Shown piece after piece: positions 10,555 through 21,443 of a DNA stretch of 64,000 bases. The notes beneath the pieces are model-generated. The model ran no database searches. It was not told the origin of the DNA and saw only the letters and a list, made by a program, of their open reading frames with translations. Made by a program: the position numbers and the translations under genes. Every line of letters begins with the position of its first letter. Position 1 is the first letter of the stretch. Source of the stretch: Chalara sp. BL73 (lineage: Eukaryota > Ascomycota > Leotiomycetes > Helotiales); contig CAKJVC010000061.1 of the NCBI GenBank assembly GCA_918026815.1, positions 62,001-126,000 on the forward strand, in the 5' to 3' direction.

Positions 10555-12407
10555 ATGGCCACTACCGACTCGATCCTCCAAGGGGTGACTATCTCTGGAG
10601 CTGTCACCGAGAGCAACAAGAAGATTCTAAGCAAAGATGCGGTGGCATTCCTTGCCCTCCTGCACCGGTCGTTCAACCGCACCCGCAAGGAGCTCCTGCA
10701 AAGGCGTGTGATTAGACAAGCAGAGCTCGACAAAGGCACGCTTCCCGACTTCCTTCCCGAGACCAAACACATCAGAGAGAACGATGCGTGGAGGGGAGCA
10801 CCACCTGCCCCAGGGCTGGTTGACCGAAGGGTGGAAATTACAGGTCCAACCGACCGAAAGATGGTTGTCAATGCGTTGAACTCAGATGTCTGGACATATA
10901 TGGCGGATTTCGAGGGTATGTTTCATCTTCCACACGTCTGCACGGCCTACTGACGTATTTTGGACAGATTCTAGTGCACCAACATGGGACAACATGATCA
11001 ATGGCCAGGTCAACCTCTATGATGCGATTCGAAGACAGGTTGACTTTAAGATTGGGCAAAAGGAATATAAGCTGCGGACTGATCGTACATTGCCAACCTT
11101 GATCGTGCGACCAAGAGGATGGCACTTAGATGAGAAGCACTTTACAGTTGACGGAGAGCCCATCTCTGGTGGCTTGTTCGATTTTGGTCTTTATTTCTTC
11201 CACAATGCGAAAGAGCTTATTAAGAGGGGATTCGGTCCATACTTCTATCTCCCAAAGATGGAATCACATCTCGAGGCGCGTCTTTGGAACGATGTTTTCA
11301 ACCTCTCACAGGACTACATTGCTATCCCAAGAGGCACGATCCGAGGAACTGTGCTGATTGAGACTATCCTGGCGGCCTTCGAAATGGATGAGATCATCTA
11401 TGAGCTTCGAGATCATAGCTCAGGGCTGAACTGCGGAAGATGGGATTATATTTTCAGTGTGATCAAGAAGTTCCGACAGAACTCTAACTTCGTCCTACCG
11501 GACAGGGCGGCGGTCACAATGACTGTCCCTTTCATGGGTATGTGCATCTCCCCAGGCCGAGTTCTAGCGATTTCAGAGATTGTTAATTGTTCTCCTTTTG
11601 CCTATCTTTGAATACAAACTAATTCTAACGTAGATGCATACGTCAAACTCCTCATCAAGACCTGTCACAGACGACAGGTCCACGCAATGGGAGGAATGGC
11701 TGCTCAAATCCCTATTAAAGACGATAAAGCTGCTAACGATAGGGCTATGGAAGGCGTCTACGCCGACAAGTTACGTGAAGTCAAGGCTGGACATGATGGA
11801 ACCTGGGTTGCTCATCCAGCTCTTGCACACATCGCCTCAGAGGTCTTCAATAAGCACATGCCAACACCCAACCAGATGTTCGTTCGCCGTGAAGAAGTGT
11901 CCATTGGGCAAAATGATCTATTGAATATGAACGTGCCTGGTCAGATCACTGAGGCAGGCATTCGCAAGAACTTGAATATCGGATTAGGATATATGGAGGG
12001 ATGGCTCAGAGGTGTAGGATGTGTGCCGATTAATTATTTGATGGAGGATGCGGCAACTGCGGAGGTTAGCAGAAGTCAGCTGTGGCAATGGGTAAGGCAC
12101 GGCGTGACGACGGCAGAAGGCAAAAAGATTGACAAGTCATATGCGCTTAAGTTGCTGAAGGAGCAGGCCCAGGAGTTGTCAGGTAAAGCGGGTAAGGGTA
12201 ACAAGTACTATCTAGCGGCGCAGTATTTCTCGGGGCAGGTGACTGGAGAGGACTATGCTGACTTTTTGACTTCGTAAGTCTTTTCTTCTATCCCCCCCCC
12301 CCCCCCCCCCCCCTCAAAATATACGATTGGAAGCTAATGCTTAGAACAGCCTTCTATACAACGAGATCACCAGTGTGGGAAGCGCATCCCCAGCCGCCAA
12401 ATTGTAA
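10555..12407 (+). CDS. Malate synthase, peroxisomal (glyoxylate bypass)
   Basis: Four exons: 10555-10915, 10968-11537, 11634-12273 and 12350-12407, giving 542 residues in frame. The enzyme condenses glyoxylate with acetyl-CoA to malate. Family landmarks include [32 protein letters not shown] with the catalytic-site residues, [25 protein letters not shown] and the C-terminal domain [19 protein letters not shown]. The protein ends A-A-K-L, a peroxisomal PTS1 variant, encoded by a 58-nt last exon. Intron 3 contains 22 consecutive C. Its donor reads TC|GTAAGT, so the unspliced frame reads TCG TAA and stops at once; retention would give a form lacking PTS1. Expression on C2 carbon sources via a FacB-type activator is expected for the family but I cannot point to a proven site. 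Confidence 0.96.
12292..12313 (+). repeat. Poly-C tract (22 nt) inside malate synthase intron 3
   Basis: A pure homopolymer of 22 C lies 18 bases after the donor of intron 3 on the coding strand. Such tracts are prone to length change and to sequencing error, but here it cannot alter the reading frame because it is intronic. It may affect splicing efficiency. Confidence 0.9.
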
Positions 12408-12870
12408 GCTTGTGGAATTGGTGCCGCAATTATAATGAAAATTTAGCAATGCTGCTCTTGTATGAAATACAAAACCTTGGGTCTTAATGATTGGCTTCCC
12501 ATTTCTCAGGTCTCTGTGAAGCAGCCCACGACCTATTTGATGAGCAGGTAAATGTGCGGAGGTTCTCTCGATCCCGGTCGACGATGCACTTGTGAGATTA
12601 TAAAACCCGTGGTGAGGAGAGGCGCATCCAACTTGGGTGGTGCCAATTTGTTCTTCGACTCACTTAACTTCGAACATCCAAGCTAGTCGATCGCTGACCT
12701 TGATCCGCTCGCTTGTGTATATATCATGGTTCAGGTCGCAGGCCTGCTTTTACGTGCCGAAATGACTAACGTGTATGGTTTCTTTGATTCAATTCATCAA
12801 TTTTTTGCCTGTTTCATTATACATGTCCCATCCCGTCCCGTCCCCGTCCCCATCCCCATCCCAATCAAAA
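12408..12870. other. Convergent 3' region, malate synthase / X325 gene
   Basis: This 463-bp spacer lies between tail-to-tail genes. It ends in a repetitive C-rich string (CCCGTCCCGTCCCCGTCCCC-like, about 12832-12860). No coding evidence. Confidence 0.5.
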
Positions 12871-13539
12871 CTACAAAACGATCGCCAACGCCGCGCCCGC
12901 CGCAATCAGCACGCCTCCCACGCTAGCCTTGGTCACCGCACCAGCACCGGGCGTCTTGGTCGCGCTTGTGCCGGTCGACGTGGTCGTCCCGCTCGTGGTT
13001 CCCGTCCCGCTGCTGGTGGTGCCGTTCGGGCTTCCGCTGATGGTCGAAGTGCTCGCCGTCACGCCGGTGTTGTTCTTGCACACGTCGCTGCCCACCGCCA
13101 CCGCGCTCGCGCTGAACGTGATGTCCGCGCAGTTATACAGCCCACCTTCGGGATCGCCGTTCGTCAGCACCTGGATCGTGGCGTTCGTGCCTTCGGTGAT
13201 GTTTACCCCCGCCAACGTGCTCGCGCCCGCGATGGAGAAGCAGAAGTCGCCCAGCCCGGTTTCCGTGAACGTCGGCTTCAGCACGTAGTTGAAGGCGGTT
13301 CCTGGGTCGTTGCCAAGCCCCAACGTCACTTGGATGTTGGATTGTGAGTGTCCCATGTCCAGGGCGATTTGGCCGCCGGTCAACGGGTAGACTGTGCGGG
13401 TGGTGGAGGGGGTGTTTTGCCCGCCACAGGGGAATTGGCCCAGGTTGTCTTCATCGAAACCGCGGACGGTAGGGTAGTCGAGCTCGAAGTGCGCGGAGGC
13501 GAGGGTTGCGCAGGTCAGCGCTGTGATGAGGTACTTCAT
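12871..13539 (-). CDS. X325/BIM1-like copper-binding secreted protein, GPI-anchored
   Basis: An intronless 222-residue frame. A signal peptide (MKYLITALTCATLASA) is followed directly by His17, so the mature protein would start HFELDYPTVRGFDEDN. An N-terminal histidine is the hallmark of the LPMO-like histidine brace. A second histidine in LDMGHSQSNIQVTLGLG and conserved cysteines (FPCGG, GDFCFSI, YNCADITF, VCKNNTG) fit the X325 / copper acquisition factor BIM1-like family. The C-terminal part is a serine/threonine/glycine-rich linker followed by a hydrophobic tail (VLIAAGAALAIVL), the usual GPI-attachment signal. In Cryptococcus, Bim1 binds copper at the cell surface and works with the importer Ctr1; these proteins do not oxidise polysaccharides. 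It is tandem on the same strand with the CTR gene 1.3 kb upstream. High GC at third positions suggests strong expression. Confidence 0.88.
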   Translation of the reverse strand: MKYLITALTCATLASAHFELDYPTVRGFDEDNLGQFPCGGQNTPSTTRTVYPLTGGQIALDMGHSQSNIQVTLGLGNDPGTAFNYVLKPTFTETGLGDFCFSIAGASTLAGVNITEGTNATIQVLTNGDPEGGLYNCADITFSASAVAVGSDVCKNNTGVTASTSTISGSPNGTTSSGTGTTSGTTTSTGTSATKTPGAGAVTKASVGGVLIAAGAALAIVL

Positions 13540-14805
13540 CTTGCAATTGATCGTTGGAATGTCAATTGAGCTTATGTGGATGTGGGATGGAGGGGTATCT
13601 TAGGAGCTGAGCTGGGAGATATGATGCGGTGAAATTGGTAGTTGAGATGAAGGATTTTGGCAGGTAAAGTCAATTGAGGTGGGATGGCCAAGCAATGGGC
13701 GTAAAGGGAGCTTTTATACAGAGCTTCTCCGCAGGAACGGGAGGCAGGGGAAGCTGCAGCTAGCCTGACGAAAAGGAGCTACTGTACTCCCACATTTGTG
13801 ACTCGGATGCACGGATAAAACATGCTCAACAACAGTATCATATAAGGGGTCAAGCAGACGAGGCTAAGGGAGCAAAGCAAAAGTGAAAGTGAATGAGCGT
13901 AGAGCAGAATAGAGCTCGATCTAGAAACCCGACCATCAGCAAGCTCAATGCGAAGTGAAGCAAGCAACGTCACAGTTAGGCCATCCATAGTAATACTCGA
14001 TCAGCACCAAGCAAGGTAAGGTAGGGCAAAATGATCAACCATGTGAGCTCGGGCGAAGGCTGCTTCGAGGAATGTAACACTCGTACGTACAGCCAACTTA
14101 CTTCCCTTCTGTCGTCGCTTGCTCGCCGTCGCTCTACATATCACACGAGTATTCTTATACGGGGGGACGCCAGCGCGCCCTACAGGTTCGTGCTGTATAT
14201 TTATTCCACTTGACAACTCAATTCTTTTCTTTAGAGCCTCGCTGGAACGTGGCAAAGCTGCACCTGCCCCGATTTTGTGCATCCGTGTTATCCGTAGCCA
14301 CATCTGCATCTTGCGCCTCTTCTCTGCCCAACCGTCAGTAAGGAACGCCGCCGCTCCCTTCGAATTACCGTGTCAGCATGGGCTGCGTGTGATGATTGAG
14401 TTTCCAAGTTGACGGGCTCCAGATTTTGATGTCCTAGAAAAGAGTGGGGTTTGAGCAGGTTTTTGAGTGAGTTTCTGCAAGGCTCATCTGAAGATCCCTG
14501 CGTTTGGCGCCAAGCTGACCCCGATAACAAGGGTCTTGGTAATCCACAAAATGGTGGATGGTGGGGGGGAGAGGGGTGTTGATATATACTATATACAGAT
14601 TGAAAAAAAAAAAGGGAATCCATGATAAACCTCTGAAAAATTGAAGAACGGGGAAAGCATGGGAGACGGAATACCCGTCAGTATACGTAGAAATAGTATT
14701 AAAAATCCTTTTATCTATTCGCATTATCCTTCTCATATTCATGAACAGCCAGTGTCCTTTGCTCCATCCCCCCCAAGTTCATCATTCATTATCGTAACCA
14801 AATCC
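13540..14805. promoter_or_regulatory. X325 promoter region and CTR 3' region
   Basis: About 1.27 kb between two same-strand genes. A GAGCAAA at 13870-13876 (TTTGCTC on the gene's strand, the yeast Mac1 copper-response core) lies 330 bp upstream of the X325 start, and TAGGAGCTGA at 13611-13620 fits the loose fission-yeast Cuf1 consensus. Another TTTGCTC at 14758-14764 lies in the CTR 3' flank. Each motif is short enough to occur by chance about once per kilobase or few kilobases, so they are only candidates. I see no gene here. Confidence 0.3.
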
Positions 14806-15381
14806 TTACATCGTCTGCGTTGCGAACCGTCCAGCAACTAGGCTTCCCAAGAATGTCCCTCCCAGTATCGACAAGAAGTACCCAAGATTCATGGTCATCA
14901 CCCCCAGCATCAACAGATACCCGACGCCGACGATAATTGTATCCATTACCGCCCTTAAGGGATCGACGCTGAATCGCCATGGCCTCCTCATCTCTCCCCT
15001 CTTCTGCACCACCATGACTTCCTCCTCCACTCCATTCTCGGTCAATACCATGCGCCTGCTACCGCTCTCCTCGCTAATCCTCTCCGACTTTGGTTGTTTG
15101 CCAGCAACAACGACGTAGCGGCGCTTGAACTCTTTGTCCAGCCAGCGCGCTTCTTGGAGGGACTTTAGCGCAAGAAGGGAGCGGAAGATGACGGCGAGGA
15201 AGACGAGGAACACGCATGTCCCTGCATAGGCGCCAATGGTCGCGGGCGTCCAGGTGGTGGCGTACAGAGGTGTGGTGGTAGATGAGAAGAAGGTCATGGA
15301 CATTTCAGACATGGACATGGCCGCCGTGGTGGACGACGTTGTGGTTTCGTCCATTCCTGCCATGTCATGTCTGCGCTGCAT
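14806..15381 (-). CDS. CTR-family high-affinity copper transporter
   Basis: An intronless frame of 191 residues. The extracellular N-terminus has a methionine cluster (MAGMDE, then MSMSEMSMTFF) that recruits Cu(I). Transmembrane 1 is IGAYAGTCVFLVFLAVIF; a basic cytosolic loop follows (KEFKRRYVV, KRGEMRRPWRF). Transmembrane 2 contains the M-x3-M copper filter within LLMLGVMTMNLGYF, and transmembrane 3 has the G-x3-G packing motif in LGGTFLGSLVAG. CTR proteins form trimers that import Cu(I) across the plasma membrane or release it from the vacuole. The flanking metalloreductase and X325 protein argue for the plasma-membrane role. A second ATG six codons in is a possible alternative start. ATTTCGCTGA at 15440-15449, 60 bp upstream, fits a Cuf1-type site by consensus only. 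Confidence 0.92.
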   Translation of the reverse strand: MQRRHDMAGMDETTTSSTTAAMSMSEMSMTFFSSTTTPLYATTWTPATIGAYAGTCVFLVFLAVIFRSLLALKSLQEARWLDKEFKRRYVVVAGKQPKSERISEESGSRRMVLTENGVEEEVMVVQKRGEMRRPWRFSVDPLRAVMDTIIVGVGYLLMLGVMTMNLGYFLSILGGTFLGSLVAGRFATQTM

Positions 15382-16722
15382 GATTGCGAAGGGATTGCGA
15401 GGTTTTTGGGACTTATGGTCTGTGGTCTATGGCGGGTGGATTTCGCTGATCAACAGCTCCAATGCTGAGGATTCCGAGTTGAAATCAAATGGAAGCGTGG
15501 CGAAGGCCGGATGATGATTCTTGACCTGAACCGAGTGTGCCTATTTCGAATGCTTGATGATGATGATGATGGGCTAAGGCCAGGTTAATTAATGGAGACG
15601 TCTTCTGCTAAAATTGGTTGAGTTGATTTGAGCAAGACAATGATCAAACAGGATGGGCATCAGAAATTCATCAGATGAGTCTGAGGAGGTGGAAAGCATG
15701 ACTTGGCACGATCGGTATTCTTCTTGGTAAAAATCATGCGTTTTGATCTGGGGCACTAAGGGAAAGGGAAAGGGAAATGGAAAAACAAGCGACCAGACAG
15801 AACCAGGATGAGCGCCGAGAGAGAGTTTGAGCACATTTATCTCGCCGCTTTTGGCGTGACTGTAACCGGGTCCCAGCAAGCGAAAGGCTGAATCAACACT
15901 GTACCGTCCAGTCTTTTAGTTTCCGTTTCATGTTTGCGGCTGTCGTCTAAATGCAATTGGGGGGGTGCAACCAATAGACAATTGAAGGATGTCTAGTTTC
16001 AAGAGCACACAATTTTTTACTGTCGGCAATTCTCAGCACTCCATGGAAATCCCAGGGATATGTCAACCCCCATCATTTCCTAAAGCAGCAGCCCTAACAT
16101 GGTTATTTGGGGGGTGGATCTAGGCACTTTGCATCGCATGGCATCGCACCGCATCGCATTCGTCCACTGGTAGGTAAGAAAGAAATCCTCATCCTATAGC
16201 AGTATACTCTAGTATTCTCTCTCTCTATCTCTCTCTCTCTCTTTTTTTTTTTACTGCTCCTACTCCTACATACCCTCACACAGGCCACCGTCCTAGAGAA
16301 ATCAATTGACTCAAGTTGCGCATCTATCTGCCCACTACCTACTACCCACACGGCTATCAATCACCCACTGTGTCCTCGCTCACTTCACTGTACTACCACC
16401 ATTCGTATGTCTTGTTGCCCACCCCTGCGAGGCCCGTCATAGTCATACCAACACCCATACTTGCATATCGCCCGCTTGGCTGCCATCTTTTGAAAAGTGA
16501 GAAGTGTTAGTCTCTCGTCCGCAACATCATCTTAAGTTTTGATTTTTCACATTGCAAGCGGCCGGCCGACGCGCGCATGCGTGATAACCTGAACAACCAG
16601 GCAAAAGGCGAGAGGAATAGCGCAAGTATATGAGTGGCCCTTTTCCAATCCAGGGAATCTCCTGAGGGAAACCTCCTCTGCTCTTCACCTGAGATTCCTA
16701 GGACTTTTAAGGCACCGCCAAA
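15382..16722. promoter_or_regulatory. Divergent promoter region, CTR / ferric reductase
   Basis: 1.34 kb between head-to-head metal-uptake genes, suiting shared control. It contains a (TGA)n microsatellite (about 15556-15571), a run of 7 G at 15959-15965, a repeated GCATCGCA string near 16130-16160, and a CT-rich tract with a terminal poly-T at about 16216-16252 that probably belongs to the reductase leader. Several short upstream reading frames occur in the last 400 bp. No convincing protein-coding gene. Confidence 0.4.
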
Positions 16723-18810
16723 ATGTTAGAAACAAGACAACACGTTCATGGTGGAGGAGCTGGCTCCATGTCCATGGGCGTTGGCGTTCCGGGCTTATTT
16801 CATATGCAAAATGTATTTTGGGCATTCATCGGGACAGCCATAGGCGTGGCAACGCTGGTGAATCTATTCAACCAGATACTATACCGACAGCGCCTGGCCG
16901 CACTGAGAACCACGCCTCTAGCTGCAAAACCAAGGAACTTCGCCTTCCAAGCCCAGGCCACAGCAGCAGCTGTCATCCGAGAATATAGTTACTACTCAAT
17001 ACCAGTGGCTTTCCGGAAATGGCACATCCACCTTCCCCCTATAGGATTGATTACCATGATGGTGGGATATATTGTCCTCATTACAGTAGCTTGCCTCTAC
17101 AGATTAGATCCAGATGATTTCTTGCAATGGGAGGATATAGGCTACCGGTCAGGATTCATTGCTGTATGCCAAATCCCACTCATCGTCCTACTAAGCGGGA
17201 AGCGGAACATTATTGGATTCTTCACCGGAGTCAGCTACGAACGATTGAACTGGCTTCATAGGTGGACCGCTCGAGCCCTTTTATTTACCGTACTCATTCA
17301 CATGGGCTACTGGATGACCTCGTGGGCGAAGTACGATTATATCTTGGTGAAGATCAAGAAAGATGCCATCACACAGAAAGGACTAGCTGCTGGGTCCGTC
17401 CTTGCCTGGTTGGTGCTATCGTCAATGACTCCGTTTCGGGGATGGTCATATGAGTTCTTCGTGATCCAGCATTTAATATCTTGGCTTGGATTTCTGGCCG
17501 CAGCATATCTCCATGTGAACAGGGAAGACCGCATGTGGATCTGGATGCCACTCGGATTTTGGGCGTTTGACCGGGTTGTTCGTGCTGGATACTTGTTCTA
17601 CAACAATCTTGCTCTTTTTCATAGGGGAAGCTCAGGTATTTTGGCGTGCCGAGCCAGTTTTGAGCCTTTGGATGAATCACACACACGTATCACAATCACC
17701 AACCCTCCAGTTTCATGGATGGCTGGGCAGCACATGTTTGTGGCTTGCCACCCTCTAGCGCCACTTGCCTCACATCCATTTACTATTGCAAGCATACCTG
17801 AAGATGGTAAGATGGAGTTTATTGTCCGTGCCAAGAAAGGAGCAACTAAGAAGTTCTTCTCGTATGCAAACAGAGCGCTCACTGGCCTTCCAACCGTCTC
17901 TCCAAGGAAAGCAGACCGAGGTGTTCTCATTGAAGGACCATATGCCAGTGTCCGGCCCTTCCGCCAGTTTGACAGTGTTGTTTTTGTGGCTGGTTCTACA
18001 GGCGCTACCTTCACCGTGCCCCTTCTTCGAGATATAGTCCATAATTGGAAAAATGTAGAAGGCCCAAAATCCAAGTTTAGCCTCAAGCCTGCTCCAGGGG
18101 CGGTGACGCGCCATATTAGATTCATCTGGTGTCTCAAGTATCGCACCTCGGTATCCTGGTTCAGGGCGCAGCTTGATAGAGTAATCTCCGACCTAGAAGC
18201 CCTACGCAACCAAGGCCATGATGTCAATGTCGATATCACCATATACATCACCTGCGACGACGAACTCACAAGCCCGAAATCTTCCAACGCAGGCGATGGG
18301 CCTCGGCCCCAAGCTGCTTTGCAGCGGGATTCGGAAGACGTAGACGAAAAGAGAGGGAAAACCTCCGCCCCACAAGTTGTCCGCTCACGGCCGTCCTCGA
18401 TCCAGGAATGCTGTTGCTGCAACACCATCGTTGAAGAGGACGACGGTGCGGTCCGGCCGCCTTGCAGCTGTTCAACCACCGACGAAAAAGCTACTATTAG
18501 CAAGCGTCGGTCGTCCTCCTCCCACGAACGCGTCTCTTCCTCCTCTTCCCTCCTCCACGCCTCTGAAAAGCCATCCCCTTTGGTAGATTCCAGAATCCAT
18601 ATCTTGAGTGGGCGCCCCAATATCAAGGGGATAGTGCGGAAGACGGCGGAGCAGGCGCTGGGCGAGATGGCGGTTGTGGTTTGTGGTCCGCCGGGGATGG
18701 TACAGGCCACGAGGAATGCGGCGGTGGCCGTCAGCGATGAAAGGGCTGTGCATAAGGGGACCGGTGCGCAAGGAATATATGTTCATGCTGAGGCTTTTGG
18801 GTATGCTTGA
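16723..18810 (+). CDS. FRE-type ferric/cupric reductase, plasma membrane
   Basis: An intronless frame of 695 residues. The N-terminus is histidine/methionine-rich (METRQHVHGGG-like, SMSMG) and followed by several transmembrane helices. The bis-heme signature is complete: LHRWTARALLFTVLIH and QHLISWLGFLAAAYLH, each a histidine pair 14 residues apart. The FAD-binding motif HPFTIASIPED, the NAD(P)H motif FVAGSTGATFTVPLL, the late VVVCGPPGM and the C-terminal HAEAFGY are all present. An insert of about 90 residues between the NADPH motifs is serine- and acid-rich and has a CCCC-N-T cysteine cluster. The family moves electrons from cytosolic NADPH across the membrane to Fe(III) or Cu(II). Its head-to-head position with the CTR transporter suggests it delivers Cu(I), though iron reduction is equally possible from sequence alone. 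Confidence 0.93.
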   Translation: MLETRQHVHGGGAGSMSMGVGVPGLFHMQNVFWAFIGTAIGVATLVNLFNQILYRQRLAALRTTPLAAKPRNFAFQAQATAAAVIREYSYYSIPVAFRKWHIHLPPIGLITMMVGYIVLITVACLYRLDPDDFLQWEDIGYRSGFIAVCQIPLIVLLSGKRNIIGFFTGVSYERLNWLHRWTARALLFTVLIHMGYWMTSWAKYDYILVKIKKDAITQKGLAAGSVLAWLVLSSMTPFRGWSYEFFVIQHLISWLGFLAAAYLHVNREDRMWIWMPLGFWAFDRVVRAGYLFYNNLALFHRGSSGILACRASFEPLDESHTRITITNPPVSWMAGQHMFVACHPLAPLASHPFTIASIPEDGKMEFIVRAKKGATKKFFSYANRALTGLPTVSPRKADRGVLIEGPYASVRPFRQFDSVVFVAGSTGATFTVPLLRDIVHNWKNVEGPKSKFSLKPAPGAVTRHIRFIWCLKYRTSVSWFRAQLDRVISDLEALRNQGHDVNVDITIYITCDDELTSPKSSNAGDGPRPQAALQRDSEDVDEKRGKTSAPQVVRSRPSSIQECCCCNTIVEEDDGAVRPPCSCSTTDEKATISKRRSSSSHERVSSSSSLLHASEKPSPLVDSRIHILSGRPNIKGIVRKTAEQALGEMAVVVCGPPGMVQATRNAAVAVSDERAVHKGTGAQGIYVHAEAFGYA

Positions 18811-19601
18811 GTCACTGTTTCGGAAGCGTGCGTTAGAGGGTGATCCTGAGGCTGGGAAGGAATCATGGGATACAAAGCATTGCATGGCGTTGGGCGGAAC
18901 TGGGAACATGTACTAGGCCATGAAGATATGAGTATATAATGTACCGTTCAAGAAGAGATATTAAATCAACAAAATACACCTCAATTTTGCAAATCGCTTT
19001 TTTGCGCTTCTCACAACCTTACATCAGGAGAATCTCGTGCGCATTCATCACAATCGCGGAGGTGGCCATCCGTAATGTCTCTGGCCCCCCCAACCCCAAC
19101 CTTCTCTCGATCGATTCGTTCCCCCTCGTAACCACCCACGAAGCAAGGAACCAAGAATATCTTTACGAGGTTTTTTTTTTTTTTTTTTCTTATCCATGGC
19201 TAAACCTTCCACGTTTTATCTATGCAGCACTTTTTTGCCTCGTCAGCCTGGCGACGGTTCCTTCGCTCACGCCTAATCTCGGACGCTCATGCGCCTTGGA
19301 TGGGAAGGGCGTCGACAGAAGCTTTTGAAGAACCCCCCCCCCCCCCCCCGTTCGCGCGCAACAAGCAGCTGCTGGTGTCTGGCGCGTGCTATGGGCGCTG
19401 GGGCGGAAGGGGGTCGCCGTCTATTCTGGTACGGAGAACATCTTTTCTAGATTAGCCACCACTGGAAGCGATTGTGTTGCGTCGCGCAGCTGCCAGCTGG
19501 TATCTACCGCGTCATCTGCTCAACGGCGGTCTTTTCATTCATCTATATACAAAAAGGCTCAAACCCCCCCGCTCAAACGCCACTGATGCATATGTATTTC
19601 T
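18811..19601. other. Convergent 3' region with homopolymer tracts
   Basis: About 790 bp between the reductase and the lyase gene, tail to tail. It holds a run of 18 T at 19171-19188 and 17 C at 19333-19349. Short frames crossing these runs have no similarity I recognise. No gene called. Confidence 0.5.
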
Positions 19602-21443
19602 TTAAAACTGCCCTTCCGTGTTCCCGTCGCCCATGCTTTTGCTGCTGCTGCTTCCGCTCTGGATCGCGCCTAAGATCCCGTCGATGTATGAGGCGCCGCT
19701 CCATTTCTGATGCGTTAGAACGTCAACACCTAGTTCCTTTTCTCTCTTCTGCACAATGTTCACGTATGCGAGCATGCCGTCCTTCTTGAACTCCTTGCTC
19801 AGCTGGTGCGAAATCGTCGCTGTGCTATGTAGGCCCGCCAGGCTGATTAGCTGGAGCACAAATCCGTGCTTGGCGATATCCCAGATGAACGACTTGAGCG
19901 TCTCATCCGTGAAGCCATGTGACATCCAGTTGAATGACGGAGAGAGGTTATAGACAAGCCCCTTGCCTGGGTGCTTGGCACGGATCTCTCCCGAGAACTG
20001 CGCAGCGTTCTTCACGTTGGGATCTCCGGTCTCAACCCACAGGAGGTCTGCGTACGGCGCATACTCGGTGGCGCGCTTCGTCGCAGCCGCCATTCCTGCA
20101 CGATAGTGATAGAAGCCTTCTCGAGTGCGAGGGATGTCGATGTTGAAAATAATGGGCTTATCAGTGTACTTCTGTGCGAGCTGCTTTCGTTTCGTGATGG
20201 AGAGATCGCGGTTCTTTGTTGTTTCTTGTAAGTACTCGTCGATACTAGCTTGGGCAACGCCACGTTCCTTCAGCTGCTCAACAACGGCTTCATCACAGGA
20301 TACCAATCTTGTATCCTTTACCCATTTCGCTTCAAACCTGTCGATCTCAGCTCCTGTCGTGCCGTTTAACTCCATAGCTTGAATGGTTTCCGCTAGAGGC
20401 TCAATGCCTTCTTGGGCAACGCCTAGGATGAATTCATGGTCTCGTACATCAATGGCGCTGCTAAGCAGCTTTCCGCTTTCTGAATCCGTTCTTGCAATAA
20501 CAAGATTTTCTGAACCCATCACGTCCCATTGGAACCGTGCAGCTACTAGCCGATTGATATGTTCGCCCACAGGAACGAGCACCTTCCCAGCAAGATGTCC
20601 GCATTTCTTTCCTCCGTGCATTTGATCCTCAAAATGAACTGCAGCTGCACCATTCTCGGCGAAGAGTTTGGCCAATTTTAACACAGCTGATAGCCCACCA
20701 TGCCCAGTATCTCCGTCGGCAATAATTGGACGGAGGAAATCTGTATATGGAGTTTTGGCACGTTCCTCCGGGCTCAACTTCCTTCTCGCATCCCACTGCT
20801 TTCTATCGTGCATAGATTGTGCTTTTGATAACCGCTGCACTTGGTTGGGAACAGTATTATATGGGTAGTCTCCAAAGTCAGGAGACACTTCATTTGTGGT
20901 TGTAAGGACGGACGAGCATGCCCAGCCAGATATGTAAAGTACCTCTTGATTTGAGGCTTGCTGTGTCATCTGTACCGGGTCAATTGCACCCACTGCATAC
21001 TGTTAGCGTTATTCAATGTGATTAATCTGTGGAAACTCACTGGTATGAATAGGCTCTCCGGCCGCCTCTCGTTCCTTTATCAGATTGAACAACTTTCTAG
21101 CCATAACCGAGCTTGGATATGACTGCAACTGGCTCCCGCGTTTCGACACAACATCTGCCGCAGAATATGGCCTTTTGATCCCCTCATATCTGGGGCTTGC
21201 CCACCATGCTTCCACATCCTGCAATTGTTGCTCATACAGGGCATCTTCTGCTGACCCAGCCTTCTCTGATTCTGGCAAGAGCTGAAAAGCGTCAGATGGC
21301 AGAGCTGTAGACACAGGGTTATCGAGTGGCTTTAAAGACATGGTTCTTGAAGATATCGAGAACGCGCGGATTGGGAAATGTGCTGTCCTTGATGTTGACG
21401 CCACCACACGTCGAGGGACTGTTATTGCTATTCTGCGCAACAT
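19602..21443 (-). CDS. Mitochondrial isocitrate-lyase-family enzyme, probably 2-methylisocitrate lyase
   Basis: Two exons, 21041-21443 and 19602-20992, with a 48-bp intron ending ATGCAG, give 597 residues. The chosen ATG at 21443 begins [20 protein letters not shown], an arginine/serine-rich amphipathic presequence for mitochondria. An upstream in-frame ATG (21497) would add 18 residues and weaken it. The ICL-superfamily core is complete: [32 protein letters not shown] and the active-site [13 protein letters not shown] with catalytic Cys near 265. The C-terminus GDGNTEGQF has no PTS1, unlike peroxisomal isocitrate lyase. The presequence, the missing PTS1 and the head-to-head neighbour in the citrate synthase family all point to cleavage of 2-methylisocitrate to pyruvate and succinate. 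An isocitrate lyase activity is the alternative. Confidence 0.85.

Noticed and set aside
13870..13876. TTTGCTC Mac1-like site as proof of copper control
   Set aside because: A 7-base match in about 1 kb is expected by chance often enough; kept only as a candidate.
17619..18710. 363-codon frame antisense to the ferric reductase
   Set aside because: It is a shadow of a GC-rich coding strand: no motifs, no start context and exact overlap with a complete FRE protein.
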